Below, in pieces: positions 1 through 8,353 of a stretch of 64,000 bases of DNA (positions within the stretch are counted from its first letter, which is position 1; every line of letters begins with the position of its first letter). The notes under the pieces are model-generated. The model did no database searches and was not told the DNA's origin. It saw only the letters and a program-made list of their open reading frames with translations. This DNA comes from Anaerotruncus massiliensis (ex Togo et al. 2026) (lineage in GTDB: Bacteria > Bacillota > Clostridia > Oscillospirales > Ruminococcaceae): contig NZ_LT962687.1 in the NCBI RefSeq assembly GCF_900199635.1, positions 182,860 through 246,859 of the forward strand. The letters run 5' to 3'. Made by a program: the position numbers and the translations under genes.

Positions 1-1018
1 TCTTGAGCGTCAGGACCTTCACCGCGTCGGGGAAGATCTTGGCGAACCCGCTGGTCGAGGTGACGGCGGCGCGTTCAAGCTGGGTGTTGATGAGCTTGTC
101 GTAATCGACGGTGATGTCGCCGGCGGTGACCATCTCAAGCGCAAAGTTCTTGTCGAGCGCGACGATGGTGCCGGCGGGCACGGCGGCGCAGCGGATGACG
201 TTCGCGCCGAGCGGGGTGCCGATCATGCCGCTGCCGGTGAAGTTGAGTCCGGCGACGGGATCACGCAGCTCGGTGAGGACAAGAAGCTTCTGCATCATGT
301 CGGGGGAGGCGATCAGCGTGTTCATCTGGAAGTCGCTGAACCTGCCCCACAGGGCGAGCAGATCGTCGTAGGAGAGCTTGCCGGCCTCGGCGGTCTTGAC
401 GACCTCGGCGGCGTTGCCGTTGGCGTCGCCGGGCGCGTCGCCGTTGATCAGCACGTTCACCGCGTCGGCGAGCTGAGCCTTGGTGATGTAGGCGCCGATC
501 TGCTTCAGGGTGATCGAGAAGAGGTCGATGCGCTGGAACTTGACCGCCTCATAGGAGGCGACGAGCATACGGCCCCGCTTGGTGAGCCGGACGAGATTGT
601 CCTTGAGCTTGATGACCGTCTCGGGGATGGCCGCGCCCTCGGCGACGACCGAAGCGGACACGTCGTGCCCGTCGGCGGTGGCGATGGTGCGGTAGTCGAG
701 CGAGTTGATGACCGTTTTGGACGCGATGATGCTCTGGATCACTGCGCTCTCATCCATGCCCTGCAGGACGGCGCGTGCCACATATTCGGGGAAGAGGGCG
801 GCGGAATCGCTCGTGCCGAAGAACTTGGCGATCGTATCGCTCTTGGGACCGCTCACCCGGATGTCGAACCGCTTGAGCTGGCGCTGAAAGGCGTCGAGCC
901 CGGCCAGCTCGGTGCCGGCGTAGGCGGCGGAGGGATCGAGCTTTTCGAGCTGGTCGGAAAAGGGGACCCCCGCCTTGTACATCGTCTTGTCGAGCCGGAT
1001 ATTCTGGTAGTTTGCCAT
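1..1018 (-). CDS. HK97-fold phage major capsid protein (partial, runs off left edge)
   Basis: Forms the icosahedral shell of a tailed-phage head. About 339 codons are visible before the window edge; the C-terminus is missing. The ATG at 1018 follows an AGGAAGG ribosome site. The N-terminus reads MANYQNIRLDKTMYKAG. Near residues 118-150 it has a VVAEGAAIPE stretch followed by LVRLTKRGRMLVASYEAV. This matches the usual HK97-type pattern of an acidic glycine-rich segment followed by a basic strand and a conserved serine/glutamate helix start. It lies last in a minus-strand cassette TerS-TerL-portal-protease-capsid, the standard gene order of HK97-like phages. Assignment rests on order plus these motifs. 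Base composition looks like the host's, so this could be a long-resident prophage or remnant. Confidence 0.8.
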   Translation of the reverse strand, partial: MANYQNIRLDKTMYKAGVPFSDQLEKLDPSAAYAGTELAGLDAFQRQLKRFDIRVSGPKSDTIAKFFGTSDSAALFPEYVARAVLQGMDESAVIQSIIASKTVINSLDYRTIATADGHDVSASVVAEGAAIPETVIKLKDNLVRLTKRGRMLVASYEAVKFQRIDLFSITLKQIGAYITKAQLADAVNVLINGDAPGDANGNAAEVVKTAEAGKLSYDDLLALWGRFSDFQMNTLIASPDMMQKLLVLTELRDPVAGLNFTGSGMIGTPLGANVIRCAAVPAGTIVALDKNFALEMVTAGDITVDYDKLINTQLERAAVTSTSGFAKIFPDAVKVLTLK

Positions 1019-1035
1019 ATGCTTCATCCTTCCTG

Positions 1036-1977
1036 TCAAATACAAAATGCACCGTTGTCGGACGGCTTTTCCGGTTTCCCGCCGAGCTGCAAAAAGGCGG
1101 GAGCCTTCCCCGCGAACCCCTTGCAGAAGGCGTCGAGCTGTCCTTCGTCCATGCCCGCGGCGGCGGATTCGGCGGCGGCCGCGTCAAGCGCGGGCAGCGC
1201 GAAGGCCGCCAGCCGCACGAACTCCTTCCGCTTTTCCATAAGCCGCGCCCGTCCGGCCTCGGCGAGCGCGCCGAGCTCCCGGAGCTGCTTTGCCAGCGCA
1301 AGCGCCTGCGCGTGGCCGAGCGTTACCCCGCCGCCCCCCTCGAGCGATTTGACGAGATCCTCCCCGGCGGTATGCGCGCCCTTGGTGACCCCGGCCCGCT
1401 TCTGGGCGGGGACCGCGACAAACGACCATTCGTAGGCGTCGGTGGGGTTTCGAAGCTCGTGCCAGCAGAGCGCGCCGCCGTATTCCTGTCCCGCCTCGTG
1501 GGAGCAGGGCCTTTCCCGCACGTCCGCTCCGCAGATTGAGCACTCCGCCCGTTCGACGGCGCAGCCGACGCTGACCTCCTTTTTGATACCCGCGTCGATC
1601 TCGAGGATGAGATCGGCGTTCTTGTCGCACCGCACCATGTAGGCCCACGCGCGCAGCGCGGCGTAGGGTTCCCCGGCGGCGGTCAGACGGCCCTGGTCGG
1701 TCTCCACGGCGGTCTCAAAGATGCGTGCGGTCTGGTTTTCTCCGCGCGGGTTGTGGTCGAAGATGCCCGTCTTTCCCACAAAGAGCGCCGCCAGCTTTTC
1801 GAGCGACGCGGCGGGGAACCGCTCGTAGTCGCGGTCGACCTCGTTGTCGCAGAGCAGGAGCGAAAAGACATAGACCTCTTCCGCGGAGAGCTCCCGCCGG
1901 GAAAAGCGGTTGATTTTGGCGAGCTGTTCCCCCGTCGCGGGGGTATCCGCCGCCTTTTGGATGACTGCCTGTTTCAT
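1036..1977 (-). CDS. Putative prohead maturation protease / capsid-assembly protein
   Basis: 313 residues. The start ATG overlaps the portal stop as ATGA. It sits between portal and capsid genes, the normal place of the prohead protease that trims capsid scaffold. Candidate catalytic residues of the herpes/HK97 assemblin type are His75 in GIFDHNPRG and Ser136 in KKEVSVGC, followed by a WSFVAVPAQKRAGV strand near 184-197 like the SLVxxPA motif of S78-family proteases. Unusual is a Cys cluster between these (C146, C149, C158, H160) that could bind zinc. The C-terminal 100 residues are Ala/Glu/Lys-rich and may be a scaffold-like delta domain. Family membership is inferred from position and weak motifs. 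Confidence 0.6.
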   Translation of the reverse strand: MKQAVIQKAADTPATGEQLAKINRFSRRELSAEEVYVFSLLLCDNEVDRDYERFPAASLEKLAALFVGKTGIFDHNPRGENQTARIFETAVETDQGRLTAAGEPYAALRAWAYMVRCDKNADLILEIDAGIKKEVSVGCAVERAECSICGADVRERPCSHEAGQEYGGALCWHELRNPTDAYEWSFVAVPAQKRAGVTKGAHTAGEDLVKSLEGGGGVTLGHAQALALAKQLRELGALAEAGRARLMEKRKEFVRLAAFALPALDAAAAESAAAGMDEGQLDAFCKGFAGKAPAFLQLGGKPEKPSDNGAFCI

Positions 1978-3131
1978 CGGTTCTCCTCCGTCCGCTCCAG
2001 TTCCCGCGCGAGCTTGTCGGCCTGCAAATTCTGCAGGCGTGCGTTGGCAAGCTCCAGCTCGTCCTGGAGGTTGATGTTGTCCCATGCGATGTCCACGCCG
2101 CAGGCGTAGCCCCGCAGGCGCAGAAAGACCGTGCAGATGCGGATGAGTACGGGGGTGAGCAGGCGGCGGTAGCTCTCCAGCTCGGAGGTGAGGATATCCG
2201 CCTGCTGCGCGCTCATCCGTTCGGTGGTCGACCAGTTGAGGCCGAGCAGGAAGGGCGGCACGCCGAGCTTGGCGACGATCTGCTCGAGCATCTGCCGGAC
2301 CGGCACCTCGGTGCCGATCATCTGGTTGTCCGCGCCGATCACCTTGATGTCCACGTCCCCCACGGCGACGAAATCCTTGATCGCCCCCTGCTTGACCGAA
2401 TCCATCGCGTCGGCCCATTCGCGTGCGATGTTCTCCGCGATCTCCCTGGCGCACGCCCGGTCGACCGCGTTGGCGCCGGGACGGTAGGTCACGGCGTAGC
2501 GCAGGTTGGCGATCCGCTCGAAGTTCTGCCCGATCGACGCGTAGATCTTCATCAGCACGTCGGACACGAAGGGCAGCCCGGCGAGCAGCGAGGCGCCGCG
2601 CAGCTCCCCGGCCGCGGGGTTAAGCGCCGAAAAGACGATGAGCTCGGGCCAGGGGACGGGAACGGGGGCGAGCCCGTCCTTCGCGGCGCACACCTGCACG
2701 CCGAAGGGTGAACCCGCGTCCCGGAACGCGATGTTGCGCAGCGGCGCGTTATAGAGCCCGGCGACGGATTTCCCGTCCGCCGCGACCACGATTTCACCGA
2801 CCGCGTTTCCATAGGTGAGCAGGCTGTCTAGATAGCAGCGCACGAAGCTCTCCATGCCCCACGAGACCGCGCCGACCGGCACCCCGCGAAAAAACGCCTC
2901 CAGCTCGGCCTGCGCCGCGCGGTTGGAGCAGACGGGCGCACACCCGCCGACCAGCCGCCCGATCTTGTCGATCGCCGCGTCGATCACCGGGATGGCGCGC
3001 CGCAGCCCGTCATAGACCGCGCAGTCGGGCGTGGCCAGCGGCAGCAGGCCGTCCCAGCCCCGGCAGGGCTCGCGGGCGGTCTGTACGCTGACCGCCGCCT
3101 CCCCCCGCCGGAAAAAATCCCTGATTTTCAA
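1974..3131 (-). CDS. Phage portal protein (SPP1/HK97-like)
   Basis: 385 residues with a TTG start at 3131 preceded by GGGGAGG. Portal proteins form the dodecameric ring through which DNA is packaged and to which the tail joins. Supporting features are the N-terminal FFRRGEAAVSV, the central SLLTYGNAVGEIV (common portal pattern for the crown/stem region), FERIANLRYAVTY, and a C-terminal helix with LGVPPFLLGLNWST and an acidic/Gln-rich tail. It overlaps the downstream protease gene by four bases. The 200 bases between its start and the large terminase stop hold no gene, only GC-rich short palindromes. Portal families vary greatly in sequence, so the subfamily is uncertain. Confidence 0.75.
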   Translation of the reverse strand: MKIRDFFRRGEAAVSVQTAREPCRGWDGLLPLATPDCAVYDGLRRAIPVIDAAIDKIGRLVGGCAPVCSNRAAQAELEAFFRGVPVGAVSWGMESFVRCYLDSLLTYGNAVGEIVVAADGKSVAGLYNAPLRNIAFRDAGSPFGVQVCAAKDGLAPVPVPWPELIVFSALNPAAGELRGASLLAGLPFVSDVLMKIYASIGQNFERIANLRYAVTYRPGANAVDRACAREIAENIAREWADAMDSVKQGAIKDFVAVGDVDIKVIGADNQMIGTEVPVRQMLEQIVAKLGVPPFLLGLNWSTTERMSAQQADILTSELESYRRLLTPVLIRICTVFLRLRGYACGVDIAWDNINLQDELELANARLQNLQADKLARELERTEENR

Positions 3132-3333
3132 ATTGATCCTCCCCTCGGGGCGGGGGCAAACCAGATGTTTTCCCCCGCGCCCCCTTTCGTTGCCGCCGCC
3201 CTCCGGCGGCGTATCCATCCCCGCCCGGCGCGCATTCGCCGCCGCGGGGCCGCCCCGCGCTTCGCGCGGGGAGCGCGCGCCGCCTGCGGCGGCCCGCGCC
3301 CGCCGTCCCTCCGGTCCGGCGCGGCCCCGCCCC

Positions 3334-4587
3334 TCATCCCCGCGCCACCGCGGCGGCGGCGCAGCCCGGCTCCCCGCGCGCAAGCAGGGTGGCGGCAAAG
3401 TAGCGGATGTCGTCCATGGCGTGGTCGTTCTGCTTGACGGGCGCGTCCCGCCCGGCGCGCTCGTCCCAGCGGTAGAGCCCGAACTCCCGGATCGTGTCGG
3501 CGCACCCGGCGCAGAAGCGGAGCCTTTCCTCCCGGAGCAGCTCGCTCACCAGCCGGATGCCGTCCGCCACATCGTTTTTGGCGGGCAGGGCGGGAAATCT
3601 GCCGTGCCGCCGGATGCAGGCGAGAAAACTCGCGGCGGACGGATCGACGACGACCGCCTCGACGGGCCGGTCCCCGGCGAGCGCTTCGAGCGCGGCGTAA
3701 TATTCCTCGTCGGTCTTTAGCTCTCCCGTCCTGCGGGAGTCGTGGTAGTATTCCGCCAGCCGGTACCAGACGCCGCCCGCCTCCCCCCACAGCCCGAAGG
3801 AGGCGGGGTTGACGGTGCCGTAGTCGCAGGAGATGAAATAGCGGGAGCAGGCCGGCGCGGAATCCACCACATGCCGGAGCGGGTCGAACATCGGGTAGAC
3901 GGCGCCCTGCGCGGCGGTCCACCTGCCCAGGACGAACCGCTCGCGGAACGCGCCGGAGTAGAGCTGCTCATACCGCCGCAGGACGGCGGGGGAGAGGGCG
4001 GGGTTGTCGCGCATGGTGAAGTGCAGATAGAGGGCGTTTTTTTCCTTCGCCTTGAGGATCCACTCGGTGTAAAACCAGTGCTGCGGATGCTCGGGATTGC
4101 AGGAGAACCACAGCCGCGCGCCCTCGACGGAGCAGCGCGCCACGGCCTGCTCGACAAAGGAGCGCGGCATGAGCGCGGCCTCGTCGAGCAGCACGCCCGC
4201 GAGGGTGACCCCCTGGATAAGCGCGGCGCTCCCCTCGTCCCGCCCGCCGAAGAGATAGAAGCGGTTGCGCCGGTTTTGGAAGGCAACCTCGAGCACGCCG
4301 CGGGAAAGCCGTTCCTTCACCGCGAAGCCGAGCTCCCGCAGGCAGGGAAGCAGCGGGGACACGACGTTGCGGCGCAGGGCGGCCACCGTCTTGCCGCAGA
4401 GCGCGAAGCACTGCCCGTCAAAGCCTGTCATCGACCAGAGGAGGAACCCGAGCGAAAGGCAGAACGTCTTGCCGCTGCGCACCGCCCCGTCGCAGATGAC
4501 CGCGTCGCGGGCTTCATGGGGGCTTCCCGGCCGCCACCAGGTGAGCGCGGTCATCTGCTTTTGGGAGAACCGGGTGAAATCACCCAT
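3334..4587 (-). CDS. terL: Phage terminase large subunit
   Basis: 417 residues, ATG at 4587. This is the packaging motor: an ATPase plus nuclease that pumps and cuts concatemeric phage DNA. The Walker A is CDGAVRSGKTF (about residues 32-42). A Walker B-like GVLLDEAALMPRS lies near residue 135. The C-terminal RNase H-like nuclease has acidic clusters at ISCDYGTVNPAS, VVVDPSAASF and a final NDHAMDDIRYF motif, as in PBSX/SPP1-type TerL. The gene overlaps the small terminase by eight bases, so the two are translationally coupled. Length is typical of compact TerLs in Clostridia prophages. Confidence 0.88.
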   Translation of the reverse strand: MGDFTRFSQKQMTALTWWRPGSPHEARDAVICDGAVRSGKTFCLSLGFLLWSMTGFDGQCFALCGKTVAALRRNVVSPLLPCLRELGFAVKERLSRGVLEVAFQNRRNRFYLFGGRDEGSAALIQGVTLAGVLLDEAALMPRSFVEQAVARCSVEGARLWFSCNPEHPQHWFYTEWILKAKEKNALYLHFTMRDNPALSPAVLRRYEQLYSGAFRERFVLGRWTAAQGAVYPMFDPLRHVVDSAPACSRYFISCDYGTVNPASFGLWGEAGGVWYRLAEYYHDSRRTGELKTDEEYYAALEALAGDRPVEAVVVDPSAASFLACIRRHGRFPALPAKNDVADGIRLVSELLREERLRFCAGCADTIREFGLYRWDERAGRDAPVKQNDHAMDDIRYFAATLLARGEPGCAAAAVARG

Positions 4588-5080
4588 CCGCCCCGTCCTC
4601 CGCGCGCGGGTCGTCGGCGGGGGCCTGCGCCGACCGGGCGAGCGCCGCGAGCAGGGAGCCCGCCGCGTTCTGCTCGCCGCCGTCAAGCCCCGCGAGCAGC
4701 GAAAGAGCCTTGAGCCGGTCGCAGAACTTGATCTCCACCCCGCCCCCCTTGGGGAGCCGCACCTCGGCCACATGGAAGAGGTCGGCGGCGGAGGCCGGGC
4801 CTCCCTCGCCGGAAAGCAGCGGCAGCGCGCCCGCGGCGTCCCCCAGCGCGATGCGTTCGAGCCCTGCCCGCGCGAGCGACGCGGGCGCGCCGAAGGAGAG
4901 CTCCTTTCGCAGCCGGGCGATCGATCGGCGCACCTTCGCGTCGCCCAGCAGCGCCGCTGACTGCATGCCGCAGTCTCCGGCGCCGAAGCCCGCTTTACGC
5001 GCGGCCTCCTCGGGCGGAAAGCCGCGCGCCATATAGACGCAGAAGGCCCTCCGCCTCTGCGTGTTGAGAGAGGGTTTCAT
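4580..5080 (-). CDS. terS: Phage terminase small subunit
   Basis: 166 residues. Recognises the phage packaging site and loads the large subunit. The N-terminus carries a terminase_2-like helix-turn-helix: QRRRAFCVYMARGFPPEEAA followed by RKAGF and, after a short loop, LLGDAKVRRSIARLRKEL. The start at 5080 was chosen over the ATG at 5089 because AAAGG is better spaced from it. This is the first gene of the phage cassette. No convincing promoter was seen in the 200 bases upstream, which separate it from divergent trmL. No integrase, repressor or att site is visible at this end. Confidence 0.75.
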   Translation of the reverse strand: MKPSLNTQRRRAFCVYMARGFPPEEAARKAGFGAGDCGMQSAALLGDAKVRRSIARLRKELSFGAPASLARAGLERIALGDAAGALPLLSGEGGPASAADLFHVAEVRLPKGGGVEIKFCDRLKALSLLAGLDGGEQNAAGSLLAALARSAQAPADDPRAEDGADG

Positions 5081-5205
5081 AGGCCACATCCTTTCACCCG
5101 TACCGGAAAACGGGGCGGAAATTGCGGAAAAACGCAACGAACGCGCCGGGAGAAAAAATATTTTTTCAAAAACCCTGCGGAAGTGCGCCGCAAACTGGCG
5201 GATAC

Positions 5206-5235
5206 TTGACTAAACTGTGAAGAAAATGGTAAATT
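5206..5235 (+). promoter_or_regulatory. Promoter of trmL-degV
   Basis: TTGACT (5206-5211) and TAAATT (5230-5235) with an 18-base spacer, about 55 bases upstream of trmL. The -10 is imperfect. Confidence 0.45.
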
Positions 5236-5289
5236 ATAAGGTACAGCAGGCGCGCCTGCACGACAGAAAAGGGAGCTGGAAAAGCCGGA

Positions 5290-5802
5290 ATGTCCGTTTT
5301 GAATATCGTCCTGATCGAACCGCAGATTCCCCAGAACACGGGGAACATCGCGCGGACCTGCGCGGCGACGGGGGCGCGGCTGCACCTGGTGGGGCCGCTG
5401 GGCTTTGAGATCACCGACGCGAAGCTCAAGCGCGCCGGTCTGGACTACTGGCGCCTGCTCGACATCACCACCTATGAGAGCACGCCGGAATTCTTTTCCC
5501 GCAACCCGCGGGGCGAGTTCTACTATTTCACCACGAAAGCCCGCCGGACCTATACCGATATCGCCTACCCGGACGACGCGTACCTCGTGTTCGGCCGGGA
5601 GGACGCGGGCCTGCCGGAGGAGCTGCTCCGCGCGAACCCGGACCGTTGCGTGCGCCTGCCGATGATCGCGGGGGCGCGCAGCCTGAACCTCTCCAATACG
5701 GTGGCGGTGGCGGCCTACGAGACGCTGCGGCAGTGGGGATTCCCGGCGCTCCAAAACCATGGAAAGCTGACGAAATACGACTGGGACGCGGTCCCTTTGT
5801 GA
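5290..5802 (+). CDS. trmL: tRNA (cytidine/uridine-34 2'-O)-methyltransferase TrmL
   Basis: 170 residues, the usual size for this minimal SPOUT enzyme. It methylates the ribose of wobble nucleotide 34 in tRNA-Leu species using S-adenosylmethionine. All three SpoU motifs are present: PQNTGNIART (residues 14-23), YLVFGREDAGLPE (98-110) and RSLNLSNTVAVAAYE (130-144), the last forming the trefoil-knot cofactor pocket. It lies divergent from the phage cassette and 12 bases upstream of the degV gene, so these two probably form an operon. Confidence 0.93.
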   Translation: MSVLNIVLIEPQIPQNTGNIARTCAATGARLHLVGPLGFEITDAKLKRAGLDYWRLLDITTYESTPEFFSRNPRGEFYYFTTKARRTYTDIAYPDDAYLVFGREDAGLPEELLRANPDRCVRLPMIAGARSLNLSNTVAVAAYETLRQWGFPALQNHGKLTKYDWDAVPL

Positions 5803-5814
5803 TGGGAGAAACAG

Positions 5815-6750
5815 ATGGGAAAGAAAAAGACGACGGATCAGAGGATCCTGCTGATGACCGATTCCGCGAGCGATATCTCCGACGCCGACCTGCTGGAGGG
5901 CGGCATCGTCATGCTGCCGATCCCGATCGCGATCGACGGCAAGGGCTATCTTGAGCGGGTGGATTTCACCACCCGGGAATTTTACGAGCGGCTGACGGCG
6001 GCAAAGGAGCTGCCCGTGACGAGCCACATCCTGTCGATCACCTACCAGCAGGCGTACCTTGACGCGTTCGAGCAGGGCTATACCGACGTGATCAACACGA
6101 CGATCACCTCGGTGGGCTCCAACATGTTCGAGGCGGCGGTGTTCGGCAAGCAGCAGTTTTATAAGGAGCACCCCGAGGCGGAGGGGAAGATGAACATCAC
6201 CGTGCTCGATTCCGGCACCTACACGCTGGGCTACGGCTACCCGATCGTCGAGGCGTCCAAGATGATCAAGGCGGGCAGGAGTGCGGAGGAGATCACCGCC
6301 TGGCTCGACGATTTCTACGCGACGGTGGAGATCATCTTCGCCGCCTACTCGCTCGAATACGCGCGGAAATCGGGCCGCATCCCGGCGGCGTCCGCGTTTG
6401 TCGGGGACGTGCTCGGCCTGCGCCCGATCATATCGATTGTGGATGGGGTGACGACGGTGGTGGAGAAGGTGCGCGGGGACAGAAACGTCGTTCCGCACAT
6501 TGTGGATTACGCCTACGGCCGCGCGGTGGACAAAAAGGCGCCGACGGCGGTCATCTGCGGCTCGGTGGAGCAGTACGGGGAAGACATTTACAAGGCGGTC
6601 GCCAAAAAATTCGGACACGCGCCGAAGGCGCGCTACCTCGCGGGAGCGTCGATCGCGATCAACTCGGGCCCGAAGGTCGCGGGCGTGATCGTGCGCGGGG
6701 AAAAACGGATCAACACCCGGGCGCGGGAGCAGGATTTCATCCGGGGCTGA
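5815..6750 (+). CDS. DegV family fatty-acid-binding protein
   Basis: 311 residues. DegV/FakB proteins hold a fatty acid for presentation to the FakA kinase in phospholipid synthesis. The N-terminal LLMTDSASD (12-20) and VTSHILSITYQQAY (about 68-81) correspond to the DegV lipid-head binding motifs. Later, LEYARKSGRIP and the C-terminal VAGVIVRGEK fit the family. Length is slightly above the typical 280-290. No fakA is seen nearby. It follows trmL closely with GGGAGAAACAG as the ribosome site and ends at a double hairpin terminator. Confidence 0.85.
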   Translation: MGKKKTTDQRILLMTDSASDISDADLLEGGIVMLPIPIAIDGKGYLERVDFTTREFYERLTAAKELPVTSHILSITYQQAYLDAFEQGYTDVINTTITSVGSNMFEAAVFGKQQFYKEHPEAEGKMNITVLDSGTYTLGYGYPIVEASKMIKAGRSAEEITAWLDDFYATVEIIFAAYSLEYARKSGRIPAASAFVGDVLGLRPIISIVDGVTTVVEKVRGDRNVVPHIVDYAYGRAVDKKAPTAVICGSVEQYGEDIYKAVAKKFGHAPKARYLAGASIAINSGPKVAGVIVRGEKRINTRAREQDFIRG

Positions 6751-6752
6751 GG

Positions 6753-6790
6753 GCGCCGCAGGCGCTTTTTGCACATGTCGTGTGCAAAAA
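6753..6790 (+). terminator. Double stem-loop terminator after degV
   Basis: GCGCC-GCA-GGCGC followed by TTTTT (6753-6770). The T run is itself the left arm of a second 10-bp hairpin, TTTTTGCACA/TGTGCAAAAA (6766-6790). Confidence 0.75.
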
Positions 6791-6855
6791 TCCCCAAAGA
6801 AAACGTCAAACCTTGCGGCATGGCTGTTCAAAGCAGGGAAAATGGGCAAAAGCCC

Positions 6856-6884
6856 TTGCAAAATGCGGGTTGTTGCATTAAAAT
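6856..6884 (+). promoter_or_regulatory. Promoter of the pgk operon
   Basis: TTGCAA (6856-6861), 17-base spacer, TAAAAT (6879-6884); leaves a leader of about 80 bases before pgk. Confidence 0.6.
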
Positions 6885-6969
6885 ATTCATGGTTTCAGGT
6901 TATGCAATCTGCATCAATCGACCGGGTAAGTCTATGCCAATTTACATAAAATGAAGGGTGGCTATTTCA

Positions 6970-8160
6970 ATGACCTCTTACAACAAAAAGTCGGTGGAGG
7001 ACATCGACGTAAACGGCAAAAAGGTACTCGTCCGCTGCGATTTCAACGTCCCGCTCAAGGACGGCGTCATCACCTCGGACAAGCGCATCGTTGCGGCCCT
7101 GCCGACCATCAAGTACCTGCTTGACCACAACGCGGCAGTCATCCTCTGCTCCCACCTCGGACGTCCGAAGGGCGAAGTGAAGCCCGAGTTCTCCCTCGCG
7201 CCTGTGGCGGCCCGCCTGAGCGAGCTGCTCGGCAAGCCGGTCGCGATGGCCAGGGACGTCGTCGGCGACGACGCGAAGGCCAAGGCCGCGGCGCTGAAGC
7301 CCGGCGAGCTGCTTCTGCTCGAGAACGTCCGCTTCGAGGCGGGCGAGACCAAGAACAACCCCGATCTCGCCAAGGCGTTTGCCTCGCTGGCGGAAATCTA
7401 TGTCAACGACGCATTCGGTTCGGCGCACCGCGCCCATTCCTCGACCGCCGGCGTCGCCGATTACCTGCCCGCCGTCTGCGGCTTCCTCATCCAGAAGGAG
7501 ATCACCATCATGGGCAAGGCCCTCTCCGACCCCAAGCGCCCCTTTGTGGCGATCCTGGGCGGCGCGAAGGTCTCCGACAAGATCGGCGTCATCAACAACC
7601 TCCTCGAGAAGGTCGACACCCTCATCGTGGGCGGCGGCATGTCCTACACCTTCATGAAGGCGCAGGGCCATTCGATCGGCAACTCCCTCTGCGAGGAGGA
7701 TAAGCTCGACCTGGCGCGCGAGATGCTCCAGAAGGCGAAGGACAAGGGCGTCAGCCTGCTGCTGCCGGTCGACAACAAGGCGGGCGACAAGTTCGACGCC
7801 AACTGCGACATCAAAATCGTCGACAGCGACGACATCCCCGACGGCTGGATGGGTATGGACATCGGCCCCAGGACGATCGAGCTCTTCTGCGGCGCCGTGA
7901 AGAACGCCGGCACCGTCGTGTGGAACGGCCCGATGGGCGTCTTTGAGTTCGAGCGGTTCGCCGAGGGCACCCTCAAGGTCGCCGAGGCGGTCGCCGAGAG
8001 CGGCGCGGTCTCGATCATCGGCGGCGGCGATTCGGCCGCGGCGGTCACCAAGCTCGGCTATGCCGACAAGATGACCCACATCTCCACCGGCGGCGGCGCC
8101 TCCCTCGAGTTCCTCGAAGGCCTCGAGCTGCCCGGCATCGCGGCCCTCAACGACAAATAA
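6970..8160 (+). CDS. pgk: Phosphoglycerate kinase
   Basis: 396 residues, standard length. It transfers the 1-phosphate of 1,3-bisphosphoglycerate to ADP in glycolysis (cytosol). The N-domain substrate motifs are RCDFNVP (22-28) and SHLGRPKG (61-68). The nucleotide-domain motifs include WNGPMGVFE and [11 protein letters not shown] followed by [13 protein letters not shown] near the end. The ATG at 6970, with AGGGTGG eight bases upstream, is preferred over the in-frame GTG at 6958. It heads a pgk-tpiA-gpmI group; gap is not upstream and eno is not downstream here. A terminator separates it from tpiA, so read-through or a separate promoter must serve tpiA. Confidence 0.95.
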   Translation: MTSYNKKSVEDIDVNGKKVLVRCDFNVPLKDGVITSDKRIVAALPTIKYLLDHNAAVILCSHLGRPKGEVKPEFSLAPVAARLSELLGKPVAMARDVVGDDAKAKAAALKPGELLLLENVRFEAGETKNNPDLAKAFASLAEIYVNDAFGSAHRAHSSTAGVADYLPAVCGFLIQKEITIMGKALSDPKRPFVAILGGAKVSDKIGVINNLLEKVDTLIVGGGMSYTFMKAQGHSIGNSLCEEDKLDLAREMLQKAKDKGVSLLLPVDNKAGDKFDANCDIKIVDSDDIPDGWMGMDIGPRTIELFCGAVKNAGTVVWNGPMGVFEFERFAEGTLKVAEAVAESGAVSIIGGGDSAAAVTKLGYADKMTHISTGGGASLEFLEGLELPGIAALNDK

Positions 8161-8172
8161 GAGCCACCAAAA

Positions 8173-8197
8173 GGGCGGGCGTCAGCCCGCCCTTTTT
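8173..8197 (+). terminator. Terminator after pgk
   Basis: GGGCGGGC-GTCA-GCCCGCCC followed by TTTTT. Confidence 0.8.
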
Positions 8198-8228
8198 CAG
8201 CCTCCCGCGCCCCATCCGCACACGCGGG

Positions 8229-8305
8229 GGCGGGAAACCAAACGGCTCCGCCGTTTGTACGCAAAACAAAGTTTTGCGTCCCGCGCGAGGCGCGGGTTTC
8301 CCGCC
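8229..8305. repeat. Three-armed (cloverleaf-like) inverted repeat between pgk and tpiA
   Basis: An outer perfect 11-bp stem (GGCGGGAAACC at 8229-8239 with GGTTTCCCGCC at 8295-8305) encloses three hairpins, each with a 3-base loop. These are AAACGGC/GCCGTTT (8240-8256, loop TCC), ACGCAAAAC/GTTTTGCGT (8259-8279, loop AAA) and CCCGCGC/GCGCGGG (8280-8296, loop GAG). The last arm shares two bases with the outer stem. It has no anticodon or T-loop consensus, so it is not a tRNA. It could act as mRNA structure or be a small palindromic mobile repeat. Confidence 0.7.
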
Positions 8306-8353
8306 GCGGCCCGAAAACCGTCATCAATACATCACGATACAGGAGGACATACT

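Noticed and set aside
5077..6861. Long minus-strand open frame (about 594 codons) opposite trmL and degV
   Set aside because: Arginine/histidine/aspartate-rich translation without family features, no ribosome site, and it lies opposite two well-identified genes. It is a GC-bias shadow.
8229..8305. tRNA or tRNA-like gene
   Set aside because: Cloverleaf layout but no D-loop, T-loop or anticodon consensus; arms have 3-base loops.
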